Origin: Pomacea canaliculata
Taxonomy: Eukaryota; Mollusca; Gastropoda; Architaenioglossa; Ampullariidae
Direction: 5' to 3'
Assembly: GCF_003073045.1 (NCBI RefSeq)
Contig: NC_037596.1
Span: 7,645,416-7,709,415, forward strand
Length of the DNA: 64,000 nt
Both the position numbers and the translations under genes were made by a program. This document shows, one piece after another, positions 12,937 to 24,365 of the stretch (its first letter is position 1; each line of letters opens with the position of its first letter). The notes under the pieces were generated by a model. It made no database searches. It was not told where the DNA came from and saw nothing but the letters and a program-made list of their open reading frames with translations.

Positions 12937-15900
12937 CTTATGATGTTGTGACACCCCTTGTTTCCTGATATAGAAGAAAACAGAAGTGTAAATTTATCAA
13001 AAATAACTAAATAGAATACTTCCACTGCAACTACAACAGTGTCTAGTGTTTGGTCAGCTATAGGGACGCAGGATGATACGCCGTATTTGACACAATTTTC
13101 ATTAATTGATAGCTCAATTTTGATATTCAAAAAAATATATGTAAAATACATTTACAGAACATAAAAGAGAAAAATAGTTTATAAACGAGTACTTACCTTT
13201 CGAGAGTTCAAACAGAAAAGACAACTGCTCGAAGCTGTGAAGTGCACTGAAGGGATTGGAACTCTGAGCTTCCCTGTCCGATGACAAGCACTTCTAGATG
13301 TTAAAGCTTGCTAGGTTTGAAGCAATGACCTTTCCTGTCATTCAAGGAGGAGTCGGGAGGATTTTGATGAATTTCGGACTCAAGAACTTTGGTCTATTGA
13401 CACATTTGATGTCTTTTGAAGTCCATCTCGCCCTTCTTGTTGAATGTATGTTCGCAACAGGAAGTAGAAATATTAGTATCGAAAATTTCTACTCAACGGG
13501 GAAGTCCCTAATGTCACATAAATAACTTTTTAAATTGTGAACATGGCTTAAGCCTACATTCATCTAGTCATGACACTCTACGATGCTTTTACTTCGTTAC
13601 AACCAGTCAATAGAAACTGGAAGACATGTAAATAATAGGCATATCAACCCTAAGTCCTCCGTTATTTAATAACTATACTAAAAGCTTATACACTTACACA
13701 TATTGCTCGTCTTCATCTCTTGTCTCGATTTCATCAGTCGCTGTTGTTTGAAGGAGTGGCACACCGCTTCATAATCTAGGACACATTCTCAGTTGTTGTT
13801 GTTCACCGTCCCGTGTAGCAGGAAGAGATTGTATTCGACAAGAACTGGCCTCACCCGTGACTACGTTCATCTGACCCCCACCTTCCGTAAGGTCTGCCAG
13901 GAGTAGACAAACCTGTCCATATAAATCGGTCCAGAATACAAATGGCCTGCCTGATAATTTATAGAAAGTTTGAAAACACTTACTGTTACTGTCCGCCAGT
14001 GTCACTGAGACGAACGTAAAAATAAAGGCAGACGTATCTCTGCGTCAGGAACGCTCTCACTCACTTCACGACGAGCGTACAGGTTCACTTACACACTTAG
14101 GCACATACTCCACCAGGATCTCCGTAGCTGGCACACACACACACACAATCCAAACTGTTATTCCGAACTCTGGGGTAGCGGAACAACACTTCAGGACGTT
14201 GACGGACTGAACACACCAAGCATTCGACAAGTCCAGAGACAATGCCTACAGAACGATTATTTTGTGACAAATGAACATTATAACCTAACTGAATGTGCTT
14301 CACGTGTAACATTCCCTCCTTCCACACAAGCTTATTCACTCTGGTTTTTCCCGTTGCCTTCCCGCCTACAGACCTAAGCAATTGTCACATGATCAAGACT
14401 ACAGATAGAGAACGGATCCGCTCGCGCAATGAAATGTTTTGTTCAGCTTTTCAACACTACTAAATCACTTGCATTCGTACAAACAACAGAGTGATACAAG
14501 TAATAATGAAATATAATTAGAGTAAAAAGACAAATAGTGTTAGTAAAATATAGACACCTATATGACAGTGTATAAACATAATGCAGACTTATCTTGACAA
14601 ACTTTCATGATGTCGTGGTTGTAGGACCACGGACGTGTATCCACTGTTGAATCTACTCGACTTCAGTCCTTTCAATCCTTCTCTCTCTCTCTGTCTCATT
14701 TTACGGACAACTATCAAGTGTCAACTGGTTTCCTGCAGCTCCTTTGTCCAGTCCTGATAATCTGATCCGACTAGTCATTAACTGTAAAACTGCACTGACT
14801 ACATGTTTGATGCTGAAAATAGTAGAAAAGAAATGTTCAGCACCTTTCACTAGTCGTATTTTGCTGTTTGTCTAAAACTCAAGCTATTGCCTATAACAGC
14901 TTCTAGCATCTACACCACCCTAATCACAGGGCCCCAAGAGTTACACCTGACAGGTGGGCGGTACGAAGGAAACTCGTCTGGACGCTAACCACACAAAGTC
15001 GTAAAGTAAACCATGGTGTCCAGGTGTTGCCCACTGCTCGCTCCGTGTCCAGCATGATTGAGTTAGTTGAAAACTAGAGAATTATATAGCCTATAGGTCT
15101 TAACACGCATCATCTCTTAACATCCAATTAAAAATATTCTGTCAGTACAGCATAACAACAAGCTATACGTCCACACTGTATGCAAACCGATGCACTCTTA
15201 GATAATAAAAATAAATACAAATAAACAAACATTGGAATTTATTAAAATAAAGCGTAACACACCAATTGAACCGAAAATATAATAATTAATATAATAAAGT
15301 GAAATATTCACGACCATGAGTCACCACAATAAGTACAAAACTAGAGGTTGTCAAATCTTGATCCCCAGTAGTGTCACCGCTGTACTCAGCCCTAAGGTCA
15401 GTGTTGTTGTCCCTGAACTTAGCTGCAGTGTCTTATGAATAAATGATGAACTTCTTCCGACTCAGGCTAGAAGAAAGAAAATTGAGGCAGGCATGTGGAC
15501 ATGTGGTCCTATCCGCCCCGACCATCCACCAGGTGGAAAAGTCAGACAGACATTTTGTTTTCGTTTTGCTTTGTTTCCCACTGTCTTCTACAAGAGCAGG
15601 AAACTGTGAAAGCGACTTTGTATATCAAGTTCGTGGTCAGACTCTTCTTTGACTCAGGATGCTTTTTATCATGTCATTAAATGTTTGCAGTGAAAGAATT
15701 CTATAAACTAAGCCTCGCACTTGCGCGGTCCCCTTGTCCTGTTTGCGCAAGGCACTTAGAAAACAGCTGGATAATAAGATAAGACACAAATGAAACGAAG
15801 GATTCACATCTGAAAGGCTGTCCTTTGTGAAATGATATCTTCTTATATTGACGTTGTACTGTTTTCTTACACAGGTTACATTATTCAATATTAATAAATA

Positions 15901-16096
15901 AAATTGGAAGTAAAATACAAACCTGTCTTTTTCAATAAAGTTAGAAAGAGAGGTAAGTGGTCAAGATGGCCTAGCAGATAGCTTTATATCATGAGCAGTT
16001 ACAACCACACGGTGTTTCCAATGTCGATACATCATACACAGCTTTAAAGTAACCTCTGAATCACGCTTTTGTTTTAGTAAAATATTCACCTCTTCT
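12937..16096 (-). other. Array spacer between copies B and C, with 5'UTR intron of B
   Basis: No separate gene is seen. Read leftward, a perfect GTAAGT donor follows the exon end at 13197 and a TATCAG acceptor lies just before the exon start at 12964, giving a 232-bp 5'UTR intron (12965-13196). More leftward donor-like sites lie near 13691-13697, 13976-13982 and 14089. The left end (about 15900-16096) is the 3'UTR of copy C. Almost all of it is alignable with the A-B spacer. Confidence 0.65.
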
Positions 16097-16193
16097 TCAA
16101 AAAAACCAGTTATAGTCATCTTCAATGTCAATAATTTGTTCATCATCATCATAATGCTCATTATCATCATCATCATCATTATCATCATCATCC

Positions 16194-16226
<33 letters not shown>

Positions 16227-19200
16227 GAAAAAGGATTATCGATGTCATCTATGAAGTAAACGATCTTTGGATCCCACTCTTCGATTTCTGAGCTACGATC
16301 AAGATCTGAAAACTCGTCATTGAAAAGCAGATATTCCTTCAAATGAGGTGGAAAGTCCCGAACCGTGTCTCGTCTATTCACACCCAGTGGTAGGGAACAC
16401 GACACTGCGATACGACACAAAGATTGCAGAGACTGGACCTGAGTAGCTGCTTGCTGGAGAATCTCGTACAAGTCATCCATTTCTGAATTATCAAAATCTT
16501 CGTCTAATTGTGACATGACCACGCTATATTCTTCGCTTAGTAAGAACATATCACAGTTGGATATGGCGCACATTCAAAAAGAATCTTGACAACAAGCCGG
16601 TTTCACATCAAGCACGCTTCAATCAGCTTCGAAATAAAGAGTGTATGAGACCCACCACCTTCAAACTGTGTTTGCAGGATAACAGCCCAACCTCGAAAAG
16701 AGACTTGGCTATGGTAAAATACTTGTCTTGTACAACTTCATGATCTTTGTGAGAAGGGAATTTCCAGAGTCGTCCACCATCGATGGGTTGACTCCTTTCT
16801 CCAGCAAGACTCTGCAAAGTGCTTTTGGGTTCGTGTTCAACTCTCTAAAGCTCGACAAAACTGTGTGTTTCATCAACACTGTTTTACCGACATCATCGCG
16901 ACTGCTGATGTCAAGTCCACGGCGAAGTAGAGCAGTCAGGAAAGACAGCCAGGCCTCGTGATCGTCCTCCTCGTACAAAGAAACCAGTACATGTATCAGT
17001 GGTCTTCCACTTATCGGCCTCTTAATGTCAATGTCGGGTCCAGATTCAAGAATCACATTTGCCACTGTCCAATTAGAACACCTCACACACTTTTCAAAAG
17101 AACTCTGTAGTCTTCCGAGATTATCCGATCCACACTGTCCTTTGGCTTCTGTCGACTCAGAAGATGTGAAACCATTCTCAGAAGACTGCTGCGATTGAAG
17201 TACACTTGGGACACCAGGAGATAAATTTAAACCTGGGTGTGCAAGGAAATTAATGATTCCGCACAGTTTTTCACATTGAACATTTCTTTTGGGAAAAAGG
17301 TACAGTTTTTTCAGAAGTAAAAATTGATCAGCTTCAGCCCAGTCGTAACAGGCTCCTAACTGTATGAGTTGCCAAAAAACAGACCAGTTCCTTTTCTCTA
17401 GTGCTAACATCACAGCTGTCTTATTTTCCGGTCCAGCCATGTTTATATCGGCACCGCATTCCACTAATGTGTCTACAACATGAGACAGATCACCACGACT
17501 GCTACCGATGGCTAGTTTATGAAGTACAGTCCACCCATCGCTGTCAGGCATGTTCACGTCTGCTCCATGCTCGACAAATGGTTTGATGCACTTCCAACTC
17601 TTTGAATTGGCCAGGATATTCACAGGCGTGTTGCCATTGTCATCACGCAAGTTGATGTTATGTTTGTCGCTCGGCATGAGACCGAGGATAATAAGCTCTG
17701 TATCGTAGGCATGTGAAGCACATTCTGCTAGAACATGAAAAGCCCAGCTTCCTGTTAGCGCTTCAAAGTCAGTGAACTCACCTTCAGCTAGGAATCGTTC
17801 CACCAGGTCCCATCTTCTCTTTGTGATTGCAAGCTGTAAGACTGATTTTCCATTCAGACGTGTCTGCATTACGGTGATGTTTGTGTAGAAATGTAAAAAA
17901 ACATTTAATGGACACTCCTCTTCTATAAGCTGATGCAAATTTAAATGGTATTCTTTGAATGCAGTATTACTATTGTTACTAGAAGTGACATTCAGCAATA
18001 CTGATGTTACGGGCCAGTTACTAGCTATCACCGACAGTGCTAGCGGTGACTTGCCTTCTGATGACGTCCTGTTGACGTCAGCACCTTTCCTCACCAGCTG
18101 CCTGGCGATGTGCTCACATCTGGGAGACGAGGTCTGAGCGACTCTCAACAACAAGGTGAAGCCCTCGCTGTCAGTCTCGTTGACGTTGTGTTTAAACTCT
18201 AAGAGCTGCTTCACCATGTCCATGTTCCCGTGCTTCGCAGCCACTTGTATCGGCGTGTTGCCTTCTGGGTCGCGTGCGCTGACGTCAGCTCCAGATGAGA
18301 CCAAGAGCTCCATGAGTTTCTTGTGCATATTTTCAGAGAAAAAAACATTGTCGCTTTCAGGTTTTACAGAAGCAAGAATATGTAGGACAGACAGTCCATT
18401 ACAATCCAGAATGCGCGTGTTTGCTCCTTTGATGACAAGTCGCTCTGTGATGTCCCAGTTATTGTTTTTTGCCGACAGAATCAGTGCTGTGTTGCCATAG
18501 TTATCACAGCTGTCTGTGATCTTTGTGTGATCCACTACTATGTCGCACATGTCAAGATGAGTAATATTTTGTTTTGCAAGTATGGAAAAGAAAAAATTAA
18601 ATCGAACTCCTCTTTCAGTGTCGATGCAACAAGCCACACACTCATCCCCCGAGTTCCTGCCTTCGCTTTTAGTTGTCTCGGAGTTTGGTGTTTCGTTATC
18701 CTGGAGTTTAACAGTTTCTTTATAGTTAGAGTTATCACGCTTGGCGAGAATGTGCAGGACAGTACATCCTTCGGAATCTCGTTCGCTCAGGCATGCTCCT
18801 CTAGCCAACAGCTCTGTCACCATGTCCCAGTGTCCATATTTGAAAGCAAGATGTAGTGGGGTATTAAACTGAGAATCTTTCTGATTAACCAAATCCTTTT
18901 TAGCTTTGGACAAAATAGCGGCGACTAAGGATAATGGCTTCTCAGCAGCCGGACTCTGTTTGCATTGTTTGCACCGTAAATGTGGATGGCCTACAAGTCT
19001 GTGAAGAACTGACAAACCTTCGTTATCGAGACCACTGACACTAGCTCCATGATCCAGAAGGTGCCAGACAGCCAGCCAGTTGTTGTTTTTAGCCGCGAGA
19101 TGGAGAGCAGTGTCACCATGAGGGCACTTCTTGTCGACATCAGCTCCTTTCTCGACAAGACGTTGAATAACAACCGCTGGTTTTGTAACACAGAACTGGG

Positions 19201-21359
19201 CCACTCTGTGAAGAACTGTGAACCCTTCGCCATCTGTCATGTTGACGTCCTCAAGACTGTCTATCAGCTGGCTTAGTACGTCTACATTCCCTGCTCTGGC
19301 AGCCATGTCAGTCAGACGAATGAGTTCTACATTGCTCCGAGGTCTCGAACGTTTTATAAAATATATGACATAGGATTGACACCACCCTTCTTTGAATACC
19401 CTACCTGTACTCATGGCCATTCTATCGAGAATAGTGAAGCCCTCGCTGTCTTTCTCGTCTGCGTTGCCCCCCAGGTGTCTGAGAAAATGCTCGACGATCA
19501 TCCATTGCTCGTGTTTGGCGGCAACTTGCAGGACCGTGTCACCATGAAGATTCCGTGTATTTTGCAAGGCACAGTGTTGAAGAAGATAGCTAAAAATGTA
19601 GAGTTGTTCGTTGACTGCCATGCTGCTTTCAGCAACTCTTTCGATAAGGGTGATTTTGTCAGTCACATCCTCTTGAATCTTTGCTCCTTTCTGAAGCAAA
19701 TGTGTGAACACGGTCCAGTTTTTGTGTTTCGCCGCCAGGTGAAGCGCTGTGTCGCCGCTCGAGCAGAAAAGCTCCAAGTCTGCTCCTTTGTCAAGTAAGA
19801 TATCAATGACTGATAATAACTCTGTGCGATGGTTCTCACAGACCTCATCAGATGAACTCTGGCCATCTTGAGGAGGTCGAAGCTTATACATAGCAAGAAG
19901 ATGTAGAATTGTGAAACCCTGTCTGTTACACCGATCCAAGCTAGTAACAAGCCCTATGAGGTGCTTGACTAGTTTCAAGTTTTCAGTCATTGCCGCCAGG
20001 TGCAAAACGGTGTTACCTGCCCGACACTCAGCGTTCAGATCACACCCTCGCTGATGAAGAAGATCAAAAAGTTGACAGACATTATCTAGTTGTTCTGCTG
20101 AAGTCATGGCGAGCCTGTGTAAAACATTGTAGCCTTCACCATCAGGTCGTCCTGTGTCTGCTCCAAAATTAACCAACGATTTCATGAACGTCCAGTTGTG
20201 AGACTTCACGGCTAGGTGAAGTGCAGTCAATCCATTTATGTCTGGGCTGTTCATCTGAACACCGTTGTTCACACACAGAGAGATCAAGGTTGTGTAAGTA
20301 TCAGAAACCTTGGAAGATCCCTTGAGAGCGAGAACATGCAGCACTGACCTCTGTTCTTCGTCGACAACATCCGTTCGAGCGCCATGTTCCAGCAAGAGCC
20401 TCAGCAACCCTTCGTTGTTGTTTTCTGCAGCTAAGATGACAGGCGTGTTCCCAGACTATCACAATCGTCGAGTTCATGGCACATATCTATAAGTTTGATA
20501 CCATCTGTTGTTTTGACTTCGCACACTTAATGTGATATTTACTAGCAATCTTTGGCGTTAAACTTTCACAGTCCTTTGTGTCCACTTGTTGTACACACTC
20601 AGAAACATATTCAACCTTTTGATATTTAGCCGCTATATGAAGTACCGTTTCTCCTTTCTTTGTTTTCAGGTTGAAGTCGGCGCCATTTTCCAGAAGAACA
20701 GGAAGAAGAGAGTCAAACCTGCTGTCAGGACACATGACGAGTCTGTGCAGGACTGAGAGACCATCCCTGTCAAGAAGGTTCAGGTCAGGCTTGGTGACGA
20801 GAAGATCACAGACACGTGACCACATGTTGAGTTCCGCTGCCAGCTGTACCAAGGTGTTTGGGACTCTTTTGTCTGTACTGTAGAGAATCTTCTGTTTTGA
20901 ATGCCACCACACTGTGCTTAGTACATCTATATGCATATACCAATTTGACCTAAGTGTCTGGCTTTTATCCACCATTTCTATGACTGACAATAGGTTTGTT
21001 TCATCATCCAGGAGAGTATAGGGTATCATCAAGATGAAGATGTCCCAGTTCTCACAGTTTGCCGCTGCAACGATAGCAGTCTGTGCACTATTTTTCAGTG
21101 TTTGAGCTCTTGCGTCGCTTGAAAACAATTTCTTCAGTATTTCTTCTATAATCTGATGACGAAGACCACTAACAGTCGCCAGCTTCTGCAAAAGAAATGA
21201 CTGTTTGATGTCCTCGACTGAGAGGTCACTATTAGAAATGAGTTCTTTGACCACATCCCAGCTGCCAGCTTCAGCAGCTGAGTTCAGCAGGGCCGTGCTC
21301 TGGAGTGGCATGGTGTCTTCCTGCTGAAATTCTTGCTGATCTTGAACTGTGTCCTCCAT
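16097..21359 (-). CDS. Giant ankyrin-repeat, SOCS-box, poly-Asp protein, copy C
   Basis: Same architecture as copy B. The stretch 20407-16709 is uninterrupted for 1,232 codons and shows the repeat series best. The SOCS box is encoded at about 16438-16323 and the acidic tail at 16226-16141, ending DYNWFF. The tail is about 28 residues, against 46 in B. The start at 21359 has the same AAGATGG context. Against B, single-base losses or gains cluster at about 16571-16716 (five) and 20451-20497 (two), net -5. Adding them back gives 5,268 bases, or 1,755 codons plus stop. Codon-sized differences, such as one extra codon near 21210 and an extra Ala near 20098, keep frame. That pattern suggests a functional protein under constraint. 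This is the array's 5'-most copy, and its upstream flank is uniquely disrupted by transposons, which could change its expression. Confidence 0.88.
16141..16226 (-). repeat. GAT/ATC microsatellite encoding the acidic tail of copy C
   Basis: In-frame ATC-rich tract on the plus strand. It encodes about 28 residues, mostly Asp, with one internal Glu, two Asn and one Glu-His pair. It is shorter than the copy B tract by about 18 codons, the change expected from slippage between paralogues. Confidence 0.95.
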
Positions 21360-21387
21360 CTTATGATGTTGTGACACCCCTTGTTTC

Positions 21388-21811
21388 CTGATATAGAAGA
21401 AAACAGAAGTGTGAATTTATCAAAAATAACTAAATAGAATCCTTCCACTGCAACTACAACAGTGTCTACTGTTGGTCACCTGTAGGGACGCAGGATGATT
21501 AATCGGATTTGACACAATTTTCATTGATAGCTCACTTTTGATATTCATAAAAATATATGTAAAATACATTTACAGAACATAAACGATAATAATGGAAAGC
21601 GAGCATCAATTGAATATTAATAAAACAGTATTCCCTAAGGACGTATTTACTCTAAACCTGGTCTGTTGGAACTTACATCTTCGGAGCTGATGTTTGAGGT
21701 GGCCTGATACAATGCGTGTAGTCAGTCCTCTGCACAATACTTTAGAAAAGGTCATATGTCTCGTCTGGAAAAAGTTTCCCCGAGAAAAATAGTTTATAAA
21801 CGAGTACCTAC
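21388..21811 (-). other. Enlarged 5'UTR intron of copy C
   Basis: Same acceptor as in A and B, but the donor reads GTAGGT instead of GTAAGT. The intron is 424 bp because about 195 bp (roughly 21585-21782) with no counterpart in A or B has been inserted. I do not recognise the inserted sequence. Confidence 0.55.
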
Positions 21812-22378
21812 CTTTCGAGAGTTCAAACAGAAAAGACGGCTGCTCGAAGCTGTTGTGCACTGAAGGGATTGGAACTCTGAGCTTCCCTGTCCGATGACAA
21901 GCACTTCTAGATGTTAAAGCTTGATAGGTTTCAAGCAATGACCTTTCCTGTCATTCATGGAGGAGTAGGGAGGATTTCAATGAATTTCGGACTTAACTTT
22001 GGTCTATTGACACATTTGATGTCTTTTGAAGTCCATCTCGCCCTTCTTGTTGAATGTATGTTCGTAAAAGGAGAGGGGGTGTTATTGGTGTTTTACGCCG
22101 TGCCAGCAACTGAGGCTATATTACGGAAGGCAGCCAGCCCTGTAAACAGATCGTAACAGGAAGTAGAAATATTAGTATCAAAAATTTCTACTCAACAGGA
22201 AATCCCTAATGTCACATTAATAACTTTTAAACAGCATGGCTTAAGCCTACAGTCATCTAGTCATGACACTCTACGATGATTTTACTTCGTTACAACCAGT
22301 CAATGGAAACTGGACGACAGCTCTACTGAAGACATGTAAATAATAGACATATGAACCCTAAGTCCTCCGTTATTTAAT
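21812..22378 (-). other. 5' flank of copy C still matching the array
   Basis: Matches 13197-13672 of the B-C spacer except for one inserted SINE piece. It is likely to carry the first non-coding exon(s). The array match stops abruptly at 22378, where the transposon block begins. Confidence 0.6.
22064..22153 (-). mobile_element. SINE fragment (3' body) inserted in the copy C flank
   Basis: About 88 bp are present here but absent from copies A and B at the same place. The sequence resembles 55917-55985: both contain a CCGTGCCAGCAACTGAGG-like core followed by a CACGG-like segment and a CAGCC/CTGT segment. I take it as the 3' body of the tRNA-derived SINE family also seen at 55.9 kb. Confidence 0.6.
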
Positions 22379-22640
22379 CGTTTTCACTCACGTGATACAC
22401 ACGTTAGCAACGAGGCGCTGTCCGCCATCTTATATCCCTAACACTTCGCGTTTCTTCAGCGACTCTATAGTGTCTCTCGTGCTCACTCTCTCGAGCACAC
22501 CAGCGGAGTCGTTCTTTCTCTGAAAAAAAGACAAAATGATTTTGCCTCTACAAGTCTGCCTACGTTTATTGATATAAAAAAATAATTTAAAAAAATAACT
22601 ATGAAAACACAGTCACTGTGGCTATTCCTTTTGTCTAACA

Positions 22641-22953
22641 CAGTGGTTCTCAAAGTGTGGTCCACAGGCATAGGTCAGGTGGGCAGCGGCTGACAGTCGT
22701 CATATGTCTGCAAAGTAATGTTTAAAGTGATGCATTCCTCGCATTAACATTTTAATTACAAATAACAAGGTAGTTTTATGTCAACTTATTACTATACTAC
22801 TGTCACAAAAGGACATTTAGTTTTGAATTGTAATGAAACGAATGCGGCAATTTAAATTTGAAATTCATAGTACAGAATGATTTTTAGGAATTGGTGGTCC
22901 GCCATATTTTATACTTAAGTGGTCCGCGGTCCGAAATACTTTGAGAGCCACTG
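22641..22953. mobile_element. Non-autonomous hAT element 1 (313 bp)
   Basis: Starts CAGTGGTTCTCAAAGTG and ends with the near-perfect inverted copy CTTTGAGAGCCACTG. It is flanked on both sides by the 8-bp duplication GTCTAACA (22633-22640 and 22954-22961). CAGTGGTTCTCAA-type ends and 8-bp target duplications are hallmarks of hAT transposons. There is no coding capacity. Confidence 0.93.
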
Positions 22954-23640
22954 GTCTAACACATCAACCAAGTGCACTGAACTCCTTGCACACTATTAAA
23001 ACTCACTCTCTTGGCAATGGTTCTTCTAACACAGTGGTTCTCAAAGTGTGGTCCGCGGACCACTAGTGGAAATGTCAGCAAAATGATGTTTAAATCGCCA
23101 TGCAGGCTTGTAGAAAACTTCAGTTAAGTACGTAGTTTTGTGTCAACTTTCAACTATACTACTGTCACAAAAGGACATTTAATTTTGAATTGTAGTGAAA
23201 CAAATGCGGAAATTTAAATTTGAAATTCATAGTACAGAGTGATTTTTAGGCCTTGGTGGTCCGCCATATTTTTTACTTAAGTAAAGTGGTCTGCAGTCCG
23301 AAATACTTTGAGAACCACTGTTCTAACACAATCACATATCTCCACTGAATCTTCTACACACTATGAAGCACACTGTCTTGGCAATGGCTCTTCTAGCACA
23401 ATCACAAAAATCCACGGAATCTACTATTAAAACTCACTGTCTTGGCAATGACACATCGACTAACACAACCTCCAAACTAAAATGTACTCGATCTCTTACA
23501 CACTAGTGAGGCACACTGTCTAGGCAATGGCTCTCTACTCTTAAACAAGCGTCCACCTCTCTCCAATCCTTTTCTCTTCTCCCTATCAAAACACACTGTC
23601 CTGGCAGTGGCTTCTCCCTTCAATAAGAAACACAATCCTC
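22954..23640. repeat. Degenerate minisatellite of roughly 60-90-bp units
   Basis: The phrase AACTCACTGTCTTGGCAATGG recurs with variations near 23000, 23370, 23428, 23510 and 23595, spaced by SINE-free sequence with recurring CACACTAT and TCTAACACAATC pieces. It looks like an old tandem repeat, interrupted by a hAT element. Confidence 0.6.
23032..23320. mobile_element. Non-autonomous hAT element 2 (289 bp)
   Basis: Same family as the element at 22641: starts CAGTGGTTCTCAAAGTGTGG, ends CTTTGAGAACCACTG, and has matching internal sequence. The 8-bp duplication TTCTAACA flanks it at 23024-23031 and 23321-23328. No coding capacity. Confidence 0.93.
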
Positions 23641-24365
23641 CTCCCCTTCATTAAGCGTCCAGTTTCACCTCCTCTCATTGCATTCTACCCCAATCTCTCC
23701 TCCCTGGCTGCTCTCTCCCTCTCCAGTCACACCTTTTCTTTCTTTCTTCTTTCACATCAAACAAGAACTTTTGCACATTCAAATACATATTTATTAATCC
23801 TTTTCAGAAAACTTTTGTGTCTGCTAACAGAACATAACTTTACATAAAAAAATCATTACAGGCTAAGAAGGAACATATCAAAATCCCAATCTAAATAACA
23901 TCACTGATATGGATTGCTAAGAACTATTGGTTAAGTAATCTAAAATCCACAAAGCTCTGGCATCAATATTGCTCTGAATTAGCTTCTGAGCAAGCAAACG
24001 GCATTTGCATTCAAATGACAATAACATTTGATTCAATTATACATGTTTGAGTATCCTGCTAATAAGCAAAAAGTATTAACAATATTCTGTCAACAGCAAA
24101 TATTTTGATCAACAACATACAAAGCATGACATCTCCTCCAAGAAACAAATTCAATATTGTTCACACTGTTTCACATCAACTTACCAAGTAACTTATCTGA
24201 TCAGTTGATATCATCATGCTATTATAAATAAAGTGCGAAAGAAAAAGAAGTACAGTAAGGTAATTGTGCATTTTATATCTGAGAATAGCTTCTCTGGTAA
24301 TGTAAACATATACAGATTGCAAGCATGCATTCTGAAAATAAATGCTGATTTCAAACCAAAAAATT
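23641..24365. other. AT-rich non-coding part of the transposon block
   Basis: No gene, RNA or clear repeat is seen. It lies downstream of the transposase remnant and is probably transposon body or 3' flank. Confidence 0.4.

Larger units (their letters stand above)
1..22378. repeat. Tandem array of about 8.4-kb units, each with one giant ankyrin-SOCS gene
   Basis: Three head-to-tail copies of one unit, all transcribed leftward. The start codons lie at 4534, 12936 and 21359, giving periods of 8402 and 8423 bp. Similarity covers the whole coding exon and also the roughly 3.1-kb spacers, including the 5'UTR intron, so whole units were duplicated. By eye the copies differ by a few percent, with A somewhat more diverged in its 3' part than B is from C. 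Copy A runs off the left edge, so the array may extend further. On the right, similarity stops at 22378 where a transposon-bearing block interrupts it, resumes at 26281-26451, and has a last short match at 27873-27918. Confidence 0.92.

Noticed and set aside
7613-21359. Bacterial (for example symbiont) origin of the intronless ankyrin genes
   Set aside because: A SOCS box, a 5'UTR intron with GT-AG sites and eukaryotic start context point to a host gene. Lack of introns in the coding exon alone is weak evidence of transfer.
1-21377. The idea that the ankyrin copies are pseudogenes
   Set aside because: Indels are single bases in tight patches, cancel to whole codons when copies are compared, and the rest stays open for up to 1,232 codons with codon-sized differences.
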